Shown piece after piece: positions 1 to 8,245 of a stretch of 64,000 nucleotides of DNA. The first letter of the stretch is position 1; each line of letters starts with the position of its first letter. The stretch comes from an uncultured Granulosicoccus sp. GTDB lineage: Bacteria > Pseudomonadota > Gammaproteobacteria > Granulosicoccales > Granulosicoccaceae. A program made the position numbers and the translations under genes. The DNA lies in the NCBI GenBank assembly GCA_947495035.1, contig CANLXI010000024.1, forward strand, positions 1-64,000, in the 5' to 3' direction. A model generated the notes under the pieces. The model ran no database searches. It was not told the origin of the DNA and saw nothing but the letters and a program-made list of their open reading frames with translations.

Positions 1-216
1 GAAGTACCGGAAGTACCGGAAGTACCGGAAGTACCGGAAGTACCGGAAGTACCGGAAGTACCGGAAGTACCGGAAGTGCCGGAAGTGCCGGAAGTGCCGG
101 AAGTGCCGGAAGTGCCTGAAGTGCCTGAAGTGCCTGAAGTGCCTGAAGTGCCTGAAGTGCCTGAAGTGCCTGAAGTGCCTGAAGTACCTGAAGCACCTGA
201 AGCACCTGAAGCACCG
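1..216 (+). repeat. Tandem 9-bp repeat, 24 in-frame copies (EVP/EAP codons)
   Basis: Units start at base 1 and every 9 bases after that. Variants are grouped in blocks: 8 copies of GAAGTACCG, 4 of GAAGTGCCG, 8 of GAAGTGCCT, 1 of GAAGTACCT, then GAAGCACCT twice and GAAGCACCG once. The array may begin left of the window. Grouping by variant indicates repeated local duplication by slippage or unequal exchange. Length change in steps of 9 keeps the reading frame. Confidence 0.95.
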
Positions 217-504
217 AGTGCTGCTGGCTCGCCAGAAGCACAATCGCTGATTGGCGAACCGGGGGAACCGGCGGTCGAAAAGCTGCGGGAATCAGAAGGT
301 GTGGTCGGCTCCAGTGCACTGATCAGTGTCGAGGATGAGCGGGACATCGTGCTTGTCGCCGAGGCAGAGACAAACAGTGCTGACGTCGATAGTGAACACG
401 ACGTACAGACAGTTGTGAAGGAAGGCTTTGTAAGGCGCTGGACCCGCAAGGTCGTGTCCTGGGTCAAGAAGGTTTTTCGATGGGGATCTCGCAAGACTGA
501 GTGA
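1..504 (+). CDS. Glu-Val-Pro repeat protein, C-terminal part (5' end outside window)
   Basis: The frame is open from the first base, so the true start lies left of the window; 167 residues are visible. The first 72 are 24 tandem tripeptides, 21 EVP and then 3 EAP. After that comes an acidic, Ala/Ser-rich stretch of about 70 residues. The last 20 or so residues are strongly basic and aromatic (RRWTRKVVSWVKKVFRWGSR), which looks like an amphipathic helix able to touch a membrane or nucleic acid. Pro-rich tripeptide tracts of this kind act as stiff extended spacers in TonB-like and cell-envelope proteins. I do not recognise the family. The missing N-terminus should decide whether it is secreted or membrane anchored. 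Confidence 0.7.
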   Translation, partial: EVPEVPEVPEVPEVPEVPEVPEVPEVPEVPEVPEVPEVPEVPEVPEVPEVPEVPEVPEVPEVPEAPEAPEAPSAAGSPEAQSLIGEPGEPAVEKLRESEGVVGSSALISVEDERDIVLVAEAETNSADVDSEHDVQTVVKEGFVRRWTRKVVSWVKKVFRWGSRKTE

Positions 505-879
505 ACGAACCGTTCGTCTGCAGTATGGATGCCACCTGCCTGAATGGATCGTTGCCCTTGAAGTTCCCGCTAAAACAAGGCTTTGGTGATCCGATGACCC
601 CTTGCATTGTCCTCGCCTTGACAGTAATGCCGTCACGTATTCTGCGTCGAATGCTGCCTGATTCGATCATTGCCCGACCGTTGCGATGGTTCTCCGGCTG
701 TCCACATGGTATGCGACAACGTTCAGTCGATTTTTGCACTTTAACAATCGGTAAGATCCCAGCAAGCATGACGAAATGATGTGAGACCAATATTTTCCTG
801 CGGCTTGCAAAGCGGACGGGCTTTGCAGACAGAAGACAGCGCTCCTCGCTGCCAGACGATGTAACAGGAAATCAGGACA
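505..879. other. Intergenic region upstream of the porin gene
   Basis: About 375 bases with no convincing gene. Short open frames on both strands show no recognisable domain and no good ribosome binding site. The only clear structure is a perfect hairpin close to the porin start, at 806-827. A long leader is common for porin genes, which are often controlled by small RNAs. Confidence 0.6.
806..827 (+). promoter_or_regulatory. Hairpin in probable porin leader
   Basis: An 8-bp perfect stem, TGCAAAGC with GCTTTGCA, encloses the 6-base loop GGACGG. It sits 52 bases before the porin ATG. No T-run follows, so a leader structure is more likely than a terminator. Confidence 0.45.
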
Positions 880-2004
880 ATGAAAAAATCTTTAGTGACC
901 ACCGCTGTAGTCGGTGCCTTGAGTTTCGGTTCCAATGCCTACTCTGCGGAAATTCTCAACAAGGATGGCACGAGCTTCGACGTGTACGGCAATCTGCAAT
1001 TCGCATTCTGGAGTCTGCAGCAGCCTGATGGCAGTGGTGATGTCGATGCCAGCAATGAATTCGGCGACAATGGTTCGACCCTCGGATTCAAGGGCGAGCA
1101 TTCGGTCAATGACGATCTGACTGCCTATTTCAAGTACGAATTCGAATCCGATGCCGATGAAATCAAGACGGGCAATGGCCTGGATACCGGTGATCAGGCC
1201 TATTTCGGTCTGAAAGGAAATTTTGGCGACGGCCGAGTCGGATCCTGGGATGCCTTGATCGATGACTGGGTGCAGGATCCCGTAAGCAACAACGAATTCT
1301 TCGACGTGTCCGACTCGAATGGGGCCATACAGGGGATCAGTGGTGTGACGACGCTGGGTGATACATCGACCGATAGAGAAGGGGACAAGTTTCAGTACGT
1401 TTCTCCCAGCTTCAGCGGTTTTCGAATTGCGGCCGGGTTTCAGTTCAAGGGAAGCTCGGAGAGCGAGAACATTTCAGATTCGGACAAGGCGGCATTCTTC
1501 GGTGGCGCCGAGTACACGACAGGACCGGTTCGCGTTGCCTTCGTTTACGACTCTCTGGACAACTACGATGGCGATGTGACCGGCCGACAGAACCTGGACG
1601 CCAACGGCGCTGCAGCAGGCAGCTTTGACGCGGGAGACCAGTTCGGTCTCAGCGTTCAGTACACCGTCAACGACGATCTGCGATTGGCCGTCAAACTGGA
1701 ACAATACAATTCCGGAGATGATGATTTCGTTGCTGACGAAAGTCGATACGCTCTGGCGGCACGTTATCACTACGGTCAGGGCGATATCTACGGCACCTAT
1801 CAGTTCGTCGATGTCGGCGATACACAGTTCAGCAATCTGGCTGGCGGTGCTGCAGACGGAAGCGACGATTCCTTCAATGAAGTGGTGGTGGGGACGACCT
1901 ATGAAATCACGCCAGCGTTGTATACCTATGTCGAAGCGGCATACTACGACAGGGAAGATGACCTGGGTGATGGCATCGCGGTAGGTGCAGCCTACCTGTT
2001 CTGA
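880..2004 (+). CDS. Outer-membrane general porin
   Basis: 374 residues. The signal peptide (MKKSLVTTAVVGALSFGSN, cut after AYSA near residue 23) is followed by alternating aromatic and polar strands typical of a 16-stranded trimeric porin. The chain begins with YGNLQFAFW after the signal and ends in AYLF, the terminal aromatic read by the BAM complex. Many Asp/Gly-rich turns (DGSGDVDASNEFGDNG) are consistent with extracellular loops and an acidic pore. AGGA lies a few bases before the ATG. It stands alone with its own leader and a downstream hairpin. It should allow diffusion of small polar solutes; substrate selectivity cannot be read from sequence. Confidence 0.9.
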   Translation: MKKSLVTTAVVGALSFGSNAYSAEILNKDGTSFDVYGNLQFAFWSLQQPDGSGDVDASNEFGDNGSTLGFKGEHSVNDDLTAYFKYEFESDADEIKTGNGLDTGDQAYFGLKGNFGDGRVGSWDALIDDWVQDPVSNNEFFDVSDSNGAIQGISGVTTLGDTSTDREGDKFQYVSPSFSGFRIAAGFQFKGSSESENISDSDKAAFFGGAEYTTGPVRVAFVYDSLDNYDGDVTGRQNLDANGAAAGSFDAGDQFGLSVQYTVNDDLRLAVKLEQYNSGDDDFVADESRYALAARYHYGQGDIYGTYQFVDVGDTQFSNLAGGAADGSDDSFNEVVVGTTYEITPALYTYVEAAYYDREDDLGDGIAVGAAYLF

Positions 2005-2032
2005 TCCAGAGCGAATCCTCGACCATGAGACA

Positions 2033-2063
2033 GCCTCCCGCCAACAGTGCATTGGTGGGAGGC
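2033..2063 (+). terminator. Probable terminator after the porin gene
   Basis: A 12-bp stem, GCCTCCCGCCAA with TTGGTGGGAGGC (one G-T pair), has a 7-base loop and lies 29 bases after the porin stop. There is no strong T-run after it, so termination may be weak or Rho assisted. Confidence 0.55.
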
Positions 2064-2127
2064 ATCGTGGTGTTATGGGTTACCATCGACTATCTGAACT
2101 GGTCACCTGAGGGTTGTCACGATAACC

Positions 2128-2688
2128 ATGAAAAAGATATTGGTATTTGCCGGTAGTTCCCGCAAGGACTCTGTCAACAAGAAGCTGGCCGCTGTCGCCG
2201 CCAGTCGTGCTGGCGCCGCCGGTGCGGAAGTCACGCTGCTGGACCTCGCCGATTATCCGGCACCGGTCTACGATGGTGACATCGAAGAACAGGATGGTCT
2301 GCCGGCCACCATGCAGTCATTCAAGGCGCTGTGTGCTTCGCATGATGCTCTGATCATCGTCTCGCCGGAATACAATGGATGCATACCACCGTTGTTGGTG
2401 AATGTGATGAGCTGGGCATCGCGACCGGAAGGTGATGAGGCATCCTGCGCTGCTTTCAAAGGGAAAAAGGTAGCCATTGCCGCAGCATCACCCGGAGGAT
2501 TGGGTGGAGTGCGGGTCATACCTCGTTTGCGGGATTTTCTCGCCGAGCTGAGTTTCGAGGTCGTGCCGGGATTTGCAACACTGCCGGGTGCCTACAAGGC
2601 CTTCGATGATGAGGGCGAACTCGTGAACGAAACTTCGTCCAGGACGTTGGGAGCTCTGGTGGATCGATTGCTGGCATCCCTGCCTTGA
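2128..2688 (+). CDS. NAD(P)H-dependent FMN reductase (ChrR/YieF-like)
   Basis: 186 residues, the usual size of this flavodoxin-like quinone and chromate reductase family. The N-terminal phosphate-binding loop GSSRKDSVNKKLA (residues 9-21) binds FMN. The SPEYNG motif near residue 89 contacts the isoalloxazine ring. Members reduce quinones, azo compounds, chromate or free flavin with NAD(P)H in the cytosol and lower oxidative stress. No partner gene is adjacent, since it lies alone between the porin and a gene on the opposite strand. The exact substrate cannot be assigned. Confidence 0.85.
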   Translation: MKKILVFAGSSRKDSVNKKLAAVAASRAGAAGAEVTLLDLADYPAPVYDGDIEEQDGLPATMQSFKALCASHDALIIVSPEYNGCIPPLLVNVMSWASRPEGDEASCAAFKGKKVAIAAASPGGLGGVRVIPRLRDFLAELSFEVVPGFATLPGAYKAFDDEGELVNETSSRTLGALVDRLLASLP

Positions 2689-2710
2689 AGAAAGCGCTTC
2701 GGGGCGTCGC

Positions 2711-2824
2711 TCAAAACGCAAGCATGGTGTAATCAGGGTTTTTCCGACCGGTGTTGTCGCGACATCCGTCGCAGTTCCGGCAGTACTCGATCACGCCAGA
2801 CTGGAGTTGCCTCTTCGAGTTCAT
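2711..2824 (-). CDS. Possible 37-residue small protein with CxxCxxC
   Basis: This short frame starts at an ATG 14 bases after the stop of the ExoD-like gene on the same strand, with GAGAGC just upstream. The product has three cysteines spaced as a metal or iron-sulfur motif, YCRNCDGC, at residues 14-21. I do not recognise it. A frame of this size can arise by chance, so it is only a candidate. Confidence 0.2.
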   Translation of the reverse strand: MNSKRQLQSGVIEYCRNCDGCRDNTGRKNPDYTMLAF

Positions 2825-2838
2825 GCTCTCGCTGTAGG

Positions 2839-3516
2839 CTAGTTCAACAGTATGCCAACCGTGGTGAACGACAGTATGGAGACTGTCAGGGCTGCCAGCA
2901 TCAGCCAGCCATCGTGTACCAGCAGGGCAATGCCGATCATGGCAATGGCTGCCATCGGAGCGGTACTCGCAAAGGGGATGAACTCCAGGGGGGGGACGGT
3001 CATCGCCAGCAGAATACAGGCCAGCGCTGCCAGATTGGTAACCGGGGACTGCGTCAGTGACGAGAGTCTCTCGTGCGAAAACCAGCGATCCATGCGGTTG
3101 ATGGCAGGATCGATTTTCTCCAGTGCCCCGGACAGCTTGCGACTACCCAGTGAGCGATTGCGCAGTATTTTCGGCAGCCAGAGATGGTTGCGCCCCAGGA
3201 ACATCTGTCCGGCAACCAGTATGACGATGAAGGCCAGAAATGTCGGCACGCCGGGCAGTCCCCCAACGGGGCTGATTTCCAGCGCAGCAGGCACGATCAG
3301 AAAGGGCGCGTAACCGCGGTTGCCCAACTTCTCCAGCACACGGCCGATGGAAACCGAGTCATCCTCCTGTGCCAGGTCGTTCAAGGTGCCGGCAATGTCG
3401 CTCAGGCGCATGGCTTGATCGTGTGTCTCTGCAGATGTTTCTGATGTATTCACGCGAGTATATTGTCTGAGAGCTGTGGAACTGTCTGTTGCAATTGATA
3501 CAGACTCCGAAAACAC
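2839..3516 (-). CDS. ExoD-family membrane protein
   Basis: Up to 225 residues. The core resembles ExoD of rhizobia, an inner-membrane protein whose loss affects exopolysaccharide production and alkaline tolerance; the molecular activity is unknown. Typical features are the segment GNRGYAPFLIVPAALEISPV, then GVPTFLAFIVILVAGQMFLG, and two C-terminal hydrophobic segments. The start is unsure. The longest frame begins with a GTG at 3516; a GTG at 3453 and an ATG at 3411 are alternatives, and none has a good ribosome binding site. It is divergent from the EamA gene at 3583. No polysaccharide polymerase gene is next to it. Confidence 0.8.
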   Translation of the reverse strand: MFSESVSIATDSSTALRQYTRVNTSETSAETHDQAMRLSDIAGTLNDLAQEDDSVSIGRVLEKLGNRGYAPFLIVPAALEISPVGGLPGVPTFLAFIVILVAGQMFLGRNHLWLPKILRNRSLGSRKLSGALEKIDPAINRMDRWFSHERLSSLTQSPVTNLAALACILLAMTVPPLEFIPFASTAPMAAIAMIGIALLVHDGWLMLAALTVSILSFTTVGILLN

Positions 3517-3582
3517 AAAATGGGAAGACGTTGATCATTCTGGAGTGCATGATATCGCCACTGCTCAACAAAAGCTTTCACA

Positions 3583-4533
3583 ATGACGACACCAGACGGA
3601 ACAGGAATCAGCACGACCATGGGGGCCGGAATCTGGTTGATGCTCGCCGCCTTGTCGATTCTCTGGGGCGGTTCGTTTTTCTTCGTCAGTGTGGCAGTGT
3701 CGGCTCTGCCACCACTGACCATCGTGTTGATCAGAGTTGCCCTGGCTGCTGCGGTACTGTGGAGTGTCGTGATGCTCATGCGCGTGCCGCTACCCGGGTC
3801 ATTCGCTGCATGGCTGGCGCTGCTGATCATGGGGATACTCAATAACGTCATACCGTTCACGCTGATAGTCTGGGGACAGACGCATATCGAGTCGGGACTG
3901 GCATCCATACTCAATGCCACGACACCGCTGTTCGGTGTCCTGCTGGCCGGTCTGCTGCTCAGCGACGAGCGATTCACCAGGATGAAGCTGCTGGGTGTCT
4001 TCTTCGGCTTCAGTGGCACCGTCGTCATGATCGGTCCCTCGGCCTTGCAAGGTCTGGGAGCGGACACACTGGCGCAGCTGGCAATAGTCGGTGCAGCTCT
4101 GTCCTATGGGCTGGCCAGCGTGTTCGGGCGACGCTTCAAGGGCATGGGTATCAGTCCGGTGATGGCGGCAACGGGGCAGGTGAGCCTGTCGACACTGCTA
4201 CTGCTGCCGCTGGTATTGTATGTCGACCGGCCGCTGTCATTGCCGATGCCTTCAGTGACTGTCTGGTTGGCACTGATTGCTCTGGCGGTGCTGTCAACGG
4301 CGCTGGCCTATATCCTGTATTTTCGCATCCTGGCTTCGGCGGGTGCGTCAAACCTTTTGCTGGTGACGTTTCTGATCCCGGTATCTGCCATATTTCTGGG
4401 CTACAGCTTCCTGCACGAGCGACTGGAATCAGCGCATTTTCTGGGCATGCTGCTGATCGGTGTCGGGTTGTCTGCCATCGATGGACGACTCTGGCGGCTG
4501 CGCCGGCGAAAAACCCGGCGCAGCGCGTCCTGA
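3583..4533 (+). CDS. EamA/DMT-family metabolite exporter
   Basis: 316 residues with ten predicted membrane helices in two homologous EamA halves. The first begins at WLMLAALSILWGGSFFFVSV and the second around AIVGAALSYGLASVFGRRF. Basic residues at the C-terminus (RLRRRKTRRS) fit a cytoplasmic end. Such proteins move amino acids, nucleobases or other small metabolites across the inner membrane, often outward. The start at 3583 is the first ATG; an ATG at 3619 is an alternative. It converges on rfbG with a 15-base gap, and a strong hairpin lies inside its last codons. The substrate is unknown. Confidence 0.85.
   Translation: MTTPDGTGISTTMGAGIWLMLAALSILWGGSFFFVSVAVSALPPLTIVLIRVALAAAVLWSVVMLMRVPLPGSFAAWLALLIMGILNNVIPFTLIVWGQTHIESGLASILNATTPLFGVLLAGLLLSDERFTRMKLLGVFFGFSGTVVMIGPSALQGLGADTLAQLAIVGAALSYGLASVFGRRFKGMGISPVMAATGQVSLSTLLLLPLVLYVDRPLSLPMPSVTVWLALIALAVLSTALAYILYFRILASAGASNLLLVTFLIPVSAIFLGYSFLHERLESAHFLGMLLIGVGLSAIDGRLWRLRRRKTRRSAS
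4497..4524. terminator. Hairpin inside the 3' end of the EamA gene
   Basis: A perfect 10-bp stem, GCTGCGCCGG with CCGGCGCAGC, has the loop CGAAAAAC. It is coded within the last Arg-rich codons of the EamA gene, just before the convergent end of rfbG, and may stop transcription from either side. No T-run follows. Confidence 0.4.
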
Positions 4534-4548
4534 CGTTTGCGGCTGAGG

Positions 4549-5619
4549 TCAGCGGTTGTTGCGGTAACGTTCGATGGTCTGCAAGGAAAACTGCTGCATG
4601 TCGTCGCCAGCCACCCATGCCGCGTGCCAGGCAGCGATTTCCCGGAGACATTGGTCGAGTCCCCAGACCGGATTCCAGCCCAGCTGTTGCCGGGCCCTTG
4701 AGCAATCGAGTTTCAGGTGCTGGGCTTCGTGAGGTTGGGCTGCGGTTTCACGGCGCCACTGGGTCGAGCTGTTGCATTCCCGAATCAACTGTTCGACGAT
4801 CCAGGATACGCTGCGAGCATCGGCGTCATGCGGACCGAAATTCCAGGCCTGGGCCCAGCGATCACCTTCCTGGTAGAGTTTTTCGGCCAGCATCAGATAG
4901 CCTGCCAATGGCTCGAGAACATGCTGCCAGGGACGTATGGCTTCCGGGTTGCGCAGCACCAGATCCTGGTTGCCGGCAATGGAATCGAGCAGATCGGGAA
5001 CCAGGCGGTCCCTGGCCCAGTCACCGCCACCGATGACATTGCCGGCACGGGCGGTGGCCAGGGCACAACGTCGCTCGTCCTCACCGCCTTCCCCCATGAA
5101 GGACAGGCGCCATGATTGAGCGACCAGTTCGGTGCAGGCCTTGCTGGCGCTGTAAGGATCATGGCCGCCGAGAGCTTCGTTTTCGCGGTAGCCCCAGTCC
5201 CATTCCCGGTTCAGATAGCACTTGTCGGTAGTGACGACAAGCACAGCCTTGACCGTTTCACAGCGACGTACCGCTTCGAGCACATTGATGGTGCCCATGA
5301 CATTGGTGTCGAAGGTTGTTACCGGATCCCTGAACGATTCCCTGACCAGAGGCTGCGCTGCCAGGTGCAGCACGATCTCGGGCCGCGCCGCCTGCATGGA
5401 CTGTTCAAGCTGATCACGATCGCGGATATCGGCGATGGTCGAATCCAGCAGATCGTCGACACGTGCCAGCTGATACAGGCTCGGATCGGTGTCAGGTGCC
5501 AGTGCATAACCGTGAACACGGGCTCCCAGTGACGACAGCCAGAGGGCCAGCCAGCTCCCCTTGAACCCGGTGTGGCCGGTAAGCAGGACGCGTCGTCCCT
5601 TCCAGAAGGTATCGTTCAT
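4549..5619 (-). CDS. rfbG: CDP-glucose 4,6-dehydratase
   Basis: 356 residues, the normal length. It converts CDP-D-glucose to CDP-4-dehydro-6-deoxy-D-glucose using bound NAD. The N-terminal Rossmann motif LLTGHTGFKGSWLALWL (residues 12-28) is the version typical of this subfamily. The SDR catalytic Tyr and Lys are in DPYSASKACTE, and AGNVIGGGDWARDRLVPD is the conserved substrate-side loop. It is the last gene of a five-gene minus-strand unit; its ATG follows the epimerase gene by 10 bases. It works directly after RfbF. Confidence 0.93.
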   Translation of the reverse strand: MNDTFWKGRRVLLTGHTGFKGSWLALWLSSLGARVHGYALAPDTDPSLYQLARVDDLLDSTIADIRDRDQLEQSMQAARPEIVLHLAAQPLVRESFRDPVTTFDTNVMGTINVLEAVRRCETVKAVLVVTTDKCYLNREWDWGYRENEALGGHDPYSASKACTELVAQSWRLSFMGEGGEDERRCALATARAGNVIGGGDWARDRLVPDLLDSIAGNQDLVLRNPEAIRPWQHVLEPLAGYLMLAEKLYQEGDRWAQAWNFGPHDADARSVSWIVEQLIRECNSSTQWRRETAAQPHEAQHLKLDCSRARQQLGWNPVWGLDQCLREIAAWHAAWVAGDDMQQFSLQTIERYRNNR

Positions 5620-5629
5620 GATCGCAAGC

Positions 5630-6154
5630 TCATAGTAGCGGCCATTGTGCGTCCTTGTCGGACATGTGTTGCACGGGTACAGGCCACTGGATGTTCAGGG
5701 CCGGGTCGTTGTAGCGCAAGCCCCGTTCACACTCGGGGGTGTAATAACCCGACACCAGGTACATGACCTCGGAATCATCCTCCAGTGTCTGAAATCCGTG
5801 GGCAAAGTTTGCAGGCACGAACAGGGCGCGACGGTTCTCGGCGCTCAGCTCCACCGCAATATGCTGGCGATAGGTCGGAGAGGACTCGCGCATGTCGACG
5901 ATGACATCGACGATGGCCCCGCGTGTGCAGCGGACCAGCTTTGTCTCCAGAGCCGGCGCCACCTGATAATGCATGCCGCGCAGAGTGCCCTTGTTCACAT
6001 TGAACGACACATTGGCCTGCACCACGTCGCTGTTCATCCCCAGCTGCTCGAACTCTTGACGGCAGAAGGAGCGGGCAAAGAATCCGCGCTCGTCTTCCAG
6101 CCGCTGAAGATCGACGATCATCGCACCTTCCAGTGCTGTCGGTGTGAACTGCAT
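5630..6154 (-). CDS. RmlC-like sugar 3,5-epimerase
   Basis: 174 residues of a cupin fold related to dTDP-4-dehydrorhamnose 3,5-epimerase. The catalytic His lies in TLRGMHYQ, and the tyrosine region is VSGYYTPECERGLRYNDP, both where RmlC has them. Placed between rfbF and rfbG, it most likely acts on the CDP-4-keto-6-deoxy sugar rather than on a dTDP sugar. It could epimerise C3, C5 or both. No rmlA, rmlB or rmlD is present nearby. Confidence 0.85.
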   Translation of the reverse strand: MQFTPTALEGAMIVDLQRLEDERGFFARSFCRQEFEQLGMNSDVVQANVSFNVNKGTLRGMHYQVAPALETKLVRCTRGAIVDVIVDMRESSPTYRQHIAVELSAENRRALFVPANFAHGFQTLEDDSEVMYLVSGYYTPECERGLRYNDPALNIQWPVPVQHMSDKDAQWPLL

Positions 6155-6157
6155 GAT

Positions 6158-6931
6158 CTACCAGACCTTCCAGGGGGCGGCTCTGTCGTGCCACAGTGAC
6201 TCGAGGTACTGTTTGTCACGCAGGGTATCCATCGGCTGCCAGAATCCCTTGTGCTTGTAGGCGCTGAGCTTGCCCTGGTGTGCAATGCCACTGAGAGGCT
6301 GCTGTTCCCAGGAGATCTCGTCACCGTCGATGAAATCGATGGCCTCAGGCTCCACGGCAAAGTAGCCGCCGTTGATCCAGGCGCCGTCGCCTTCGGGTTT
6401 TTCCAGAAACTGCGTGACCTTGGTCTGCGATTCTCCCAGCGCCAGCGCACCGAAGCGTCCCGGAGGCTGGACAGCCGTGAGGGTGACGAGGGAGTCATCC
6501 TGCCGGTGAGCGGCCAGCAGTTCATCGATATTGACGTTGCTGACGCCATCGCCGTATGTCAGCAGAAAGGTGTCGTCGCCGATATAGGGTCTGGCGCGCT
6601 TGATGCGTCCGCCGGTCATGGTGGATTCGCCGGTATCCACCAGTGTGACCTTCCAGGGTTCCCGCACCGGATCCAGCAGTTTCATCGAGCCATCGTTCAG
6701 GTCGATCTCCACTGATGAGGCGCGCATGGCATAGTTGGCAAAGAAGTCCTTGATAATGTGGCCCTTGTAACCACACAGCACCACGAACTCGTGCACACCG
6801 AAGTGCGAGTACGTTTTCATGATGTGCCAGATGATCGGCATGCCACCGATTTCCACCATGGGTTTGGGGCGAATGTTGGTTTCCTCGCTGATGCGAGTTC
6901 CCAGCCCACCGGCGAGAATGACTGCTTTCAC
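6158..6931 (-). CDS. rfbF: Glucose-1-phosphate cytidylyltransferase
   Basis: 257 residues, as in the family. It makes CDP-glucose from CTP and glucose 1-phosphate. The nucleotide-binding start is VILAGGLGTRISEET, followed by RPKPMVEIGG, the signature of NDP-sugar pyrophosphorylases. LTYGDGVSNVNI holds the metal-binding Asp, and FWQPMDTLRDK is typical of RfbF. The start is GTG, six bases after the preceding stop, and the next gene follows after three bases, so translation is probably coupled. Confidence 0.93.
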   Translation of the reverse strand: MKAVILAGGLGTRISEETNIRPKPMVEIGGMPIIWHIMKTYSHFGVHEFVVLCGYKGHIIKDFFANYAMRASSVEIDLNDGSMKLLDPVREPWKVTLVDTGESTMTGGRIKRARPYIGDDTFLLTYGDGVSNVNIDELLAAHRQDDSLVTLTAVQPPGRFGALALGESQTKVTQFLEKPEGDGAWINGGYFAVEPEAIDFIDGDEISWEQQPLSGIAHQGKLSAYKHKGFWQPMDTLRDKQYLESLWHDRAAPWKVW

Positions 6932-6937
6932 TATGCT

Positions 6938-8242
6938 CTAAGCCTGTTTGTTGAAGAATCGTTCGTTTTGCTGGTCACGCAGCTGATCCACCAGCCGGCC
7001 TTGCGGCAGGCGCACATCGTCCAGTGTCAGGCAGGTGTCACGTGGCAGATCTCGCAACAGCACGGCACCTTCGGCCAGGCCGATGGGCAGCAGTCTGTCG
7101 GCGTGTACGACATCAGCGTTTTCACATTGACCATAAGTCATGTAGTGCCCGATGCCATCGATGGTTTCTCCGGCTTTCAGATCGCGTTTGGCGGTGGCAA
7201 TGACATCCACGCAGGGACCAAAGGTTGGTGCAATTGCGGCATCGTCGAACAGCACGGCCCGGGCGATGGTGTTGTGGACCTCGAAATGACACAGATGGTA
7301 GGGGGTGTAGAAGGCGTACAGCGGTCCGGTACCCAGTTTGTAGAGTTCGAGCAGATGCTGCTGCGCCGGATCGTCGTGGGTGCCGAGTACGAATACGCCG
7401 GGTGCAGGACTGGCGCCGACCACGTAATCCACGATGCCGGTAGGGTGCTGCGTCAGATCGAGCGGATACCAGTTGCCGGCATCATTGATGTGCTCGCCAT
7501 TGTCCACGGTAGGGCCGAACATGCCACGTTGGCCAACCCGCATGCCGGTGGCATTGGCAACCAGTGCCTGTTCGAAGGAAATCTTGGAGCCATCGGCAAA
7601 GGAGGTGACCATCGGTGCGCTCTGCTTCCAGCGCTCGGCAAAGGCTTGTTGAGTGGTCGGAGTACGATACGGGTCCTGCAGGCCCTTGATATTGCCGCAC
7701 AGCACCGGTTTGACGCCGATACCCTTGACGAAACGGTAGAGATTCATCAGCACGCCGGGTTGATCGCCATCGACATTGGTCAGCACCACACCAGCCTTGT
7801 CGGCATGGGTTTTCAGAATCGGCCCGACCGTGCTGTCCAACTCTGCATTCATCATGACGACATGCTTGCCATGGGCGATGGCATCCATGACCACATGCGC
7901 ACCGAATTCCACGGCGCCGGTGATCTCCACGATGACGTCGAGATGGGGACAGGCACACAGCAGGTGCGGATCTTCCATGATGCAGTGTTTGCCGGCAAGC
8001 ACTGCATCATCCAGCGTTTGCTGATGAGTGGCCGTGATCAGGTCCAGCACCTCTGCCTCGTTGTAGAGGCGCCGTGCTCCGTCAACATGCCGGTTGCTGA
8101 CGCCGGCCAGGTGAAAGCCGGGGCAGTACTTCAACAATTGCAGCGCCACACCGCGAGCCATGGCGCCTGCGCCGACGATGCCAACGCGTATGGGCTGGCC
8201 TGCATCGGCACGCCGCTGCAGAGCTGTATCGAGGATTATCAA
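6938..8242 (-). CDS. NAD(P)-dependent oxidoreductase with SAF domain (COG4091-like)
   Basis: 434 residues. The N-terminus is a Rossmann dehydrogenase of the homoserine dehydrogenase/GFO type: IRVGIVGAGAMARGVALQL at about residues 18-36, then VDVIVEITGAVEFG-like and GKHVVMMNAELD segments. The C-terminal 80 residues form a SAF domain (DLKAGETIDGIGH, LLPIGLAEGAVLLRDL). As I recall, proteins of this type are found in polysaccharide loci with rfbF and rfbG and may make branched or oxidised sugar precursors; their reaction is not well defined. The start is TTG, three bases after the smr stop. It precedes rfbF and should act in the same CDP-sugar pathway. Confidence 0.75.
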   Translation of the reverse strand: MIILDTALQRRADAGQPIRVGIVGAGAMARGVALQLLKYCPGFHLAGVSNRHVDGARRLYNEAEVLDLITATHQQTLDDAVLAGKHCIMEDPHLLCACPHLDVIVEITGAVEFGAHVVMDAIAHGKHVVMMNAELDSTVGPILKTHADKAGVVLTNVDGDQPGVLMNLYRFVKGIGVKPVLCGNIKGLQDPYRTPTTQQAFAERWKQSAPMVTSFADGSKISFEQALVANATGMRVGQRGMFGPTVDNGEHINDAGNWYPLDLTQHPTGIVDYVVGASPAPGVFVLGTHDDPAQQHLLELYKLGTGPLYAFYTPYHLCHFEVHNTIARAVLFDDAAIAPTFGPCVDVIATAKRDLKAGETIDGIGHYMTYGQCENADVVHADRLLPIGLAEGAVLLRDLPRDTCLTLDDVRLPQGRLVDQLRDQQNERFFNKQA

Positions 8243-8245
8243 GGT

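Noticed and set aside
501..790. Overlapping frames of about 90-110 codons on both strands before the porin gene
   Set aside because: No domain, no ribosome binding site, and each lies antisense to another; treated as non-coding.
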